DNA of 6,866 bases from Anaerolineae bacterium (lineage in GTDB: Bacteria > Chloroflexota > Anaerolineae > Anaerolineales > E44-bin32). Location: positions 1 to 6,866 of the forward strand of contig JAUVOZ010000108.1 in assembly GCA_030598885.1 (NCBI GenBank), read 5' to 3'. Shown here piece by piece: positions 6,673-6,866 of this stretch. The first letter of the stretch is position 1. The number at the start of each line of letters is the position of its first letter. The notes below the pieces were generated by a model, which saw nothing but the letters and a program-made list of their open reading frames with translations, did not search any database and was not told where the DNA came from. The translations under genes were made by a program, and so were the position numbers.

Positions 6673-6728
6673 TTATTTTGGAGCCTGCTGGTGCCTGATA
6701 CGCGGGTCGCAAGGTGGTTCGTACCCCC

Positions 6729-6866
6729 TCATCCCCCGGTTTTCTTTGCTTGTGTTGGGTGGTATTTATCCAATTCCCAACCGATAGGATTGTTGGCGAT
6801 ATAGTTGCGGAGGCGGTTCAGTTCATCGTCGTGGCGGATGATGTGTTCGTAGTAGTTGCGCTGCCA
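6729..6866 (-). CDS. C-terminal end of a REP-associated (RAYT, Y1/Transposase_17) transposase, truncated by the window edge
   Basis: Read on the - strand from the right edge, the frame gives W-Q-R-N-Y-Y-E-H-I-I-R, then D-D-E-L-N-R-L-R-N-Y-I-A-N-N-P-I-G-W, and ends K-K-T-G-G at a TGA at 6729-6731. This WQR.YYEHIIR...EL.R...YI..NP..W pattern is the conserved C-terminal block of RAYT transposases. They are single-strand-specific HUH/Y1 nucleases related to IS200 TnpA. By analogy with the YIENQ tyrosine of IS200 enzymes, the Tyr in N-Y-I-A-N-N-P (codon 6801-6803) is the likely nucleophile. The HUH histidines would lie beyond the window. Forty-five residues are visible. The gene converges on the + strand operon with the palindromic region between them, the usual placement of a RAYT beside its REP elements. 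Whether the N-terminal part is intact cannot be seen. Confidence 0.85.
   Translation of the reverse strand, partial: WQRNYYEHIIRHDDELNRLRNYIANNPIGWELDKYHPTQAKKTGG

Noticed and set aside
6681..6728. Weak dyad GGGTCG...CGTACCC downstream of the RAYT gene
   Set aside because: It is a short stem with a bulge and a 10-base loop and has no T-run on the - strand, so it does not support a terminator call for the transposase gene.

Overview
The window looks like a piece of a Chloroflexota (probably Anaerolineae-type) chromosome. This is inferred from the mix of protein families, the mid-range GC content by eye, and the GTAGGGG...CCCCTAC palindromes beside a REP-associated transposase. No rRNA, tRNA or other phylogenetic marker is present, so the taxon is a judgement.

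Layout: positions 2-656 hold the 3' end of a large multi-membrane-span protein (probable GT-C type glycosyltransferase) and an 88-base gap. Positions 657-4009 hold two overlapping membrane genes: a 756-residue YfhO-family protein and a polytopic protein resembling a cell-surface glycopolymer family. After a gap of about 200 bases, 4213-6493 holds a tight two-gene unit. It consists of a membrane-anchored spermidine-synthase-like protein (fused MFS/spermidine synthase family) and, 13 bases later, a four-span protein of the DUF1461/TIGR01906/Lit family. Both genes of this unit appear to start at TTG codons behind good Shine-Dalgarno sequences. All five genes are on the + strand.

From 6494 to 6728 the DNA is non-coding and rich in structure. 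It has a 12-bp hairpin followed by TTTT, which can act as the operon terminator. It also has a larger inverted repeat whose interior is three tandem copies of a 26-bp unit. Facing this region on the - strand is the C-terminal end of a RAYT/Y1-type transposase that runs off the window edge. The repeats and the transposase are best read together as a REP/RAYT neighbourhood.

Functional reading (inference): every complete gene encodes an integral membrane protein. Three belong or probably belong to polyprenyl-phosphate-sugar or surface-glycan handling families, one is a membrane-tethered aminopropyltransferase-like enzyme, and one belongs to the family that remodels lipoprotein acyl chains. The common theme is decoration of the outer face of the cytoplasmic membrane. 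None of the substrates can be read from the sequence.
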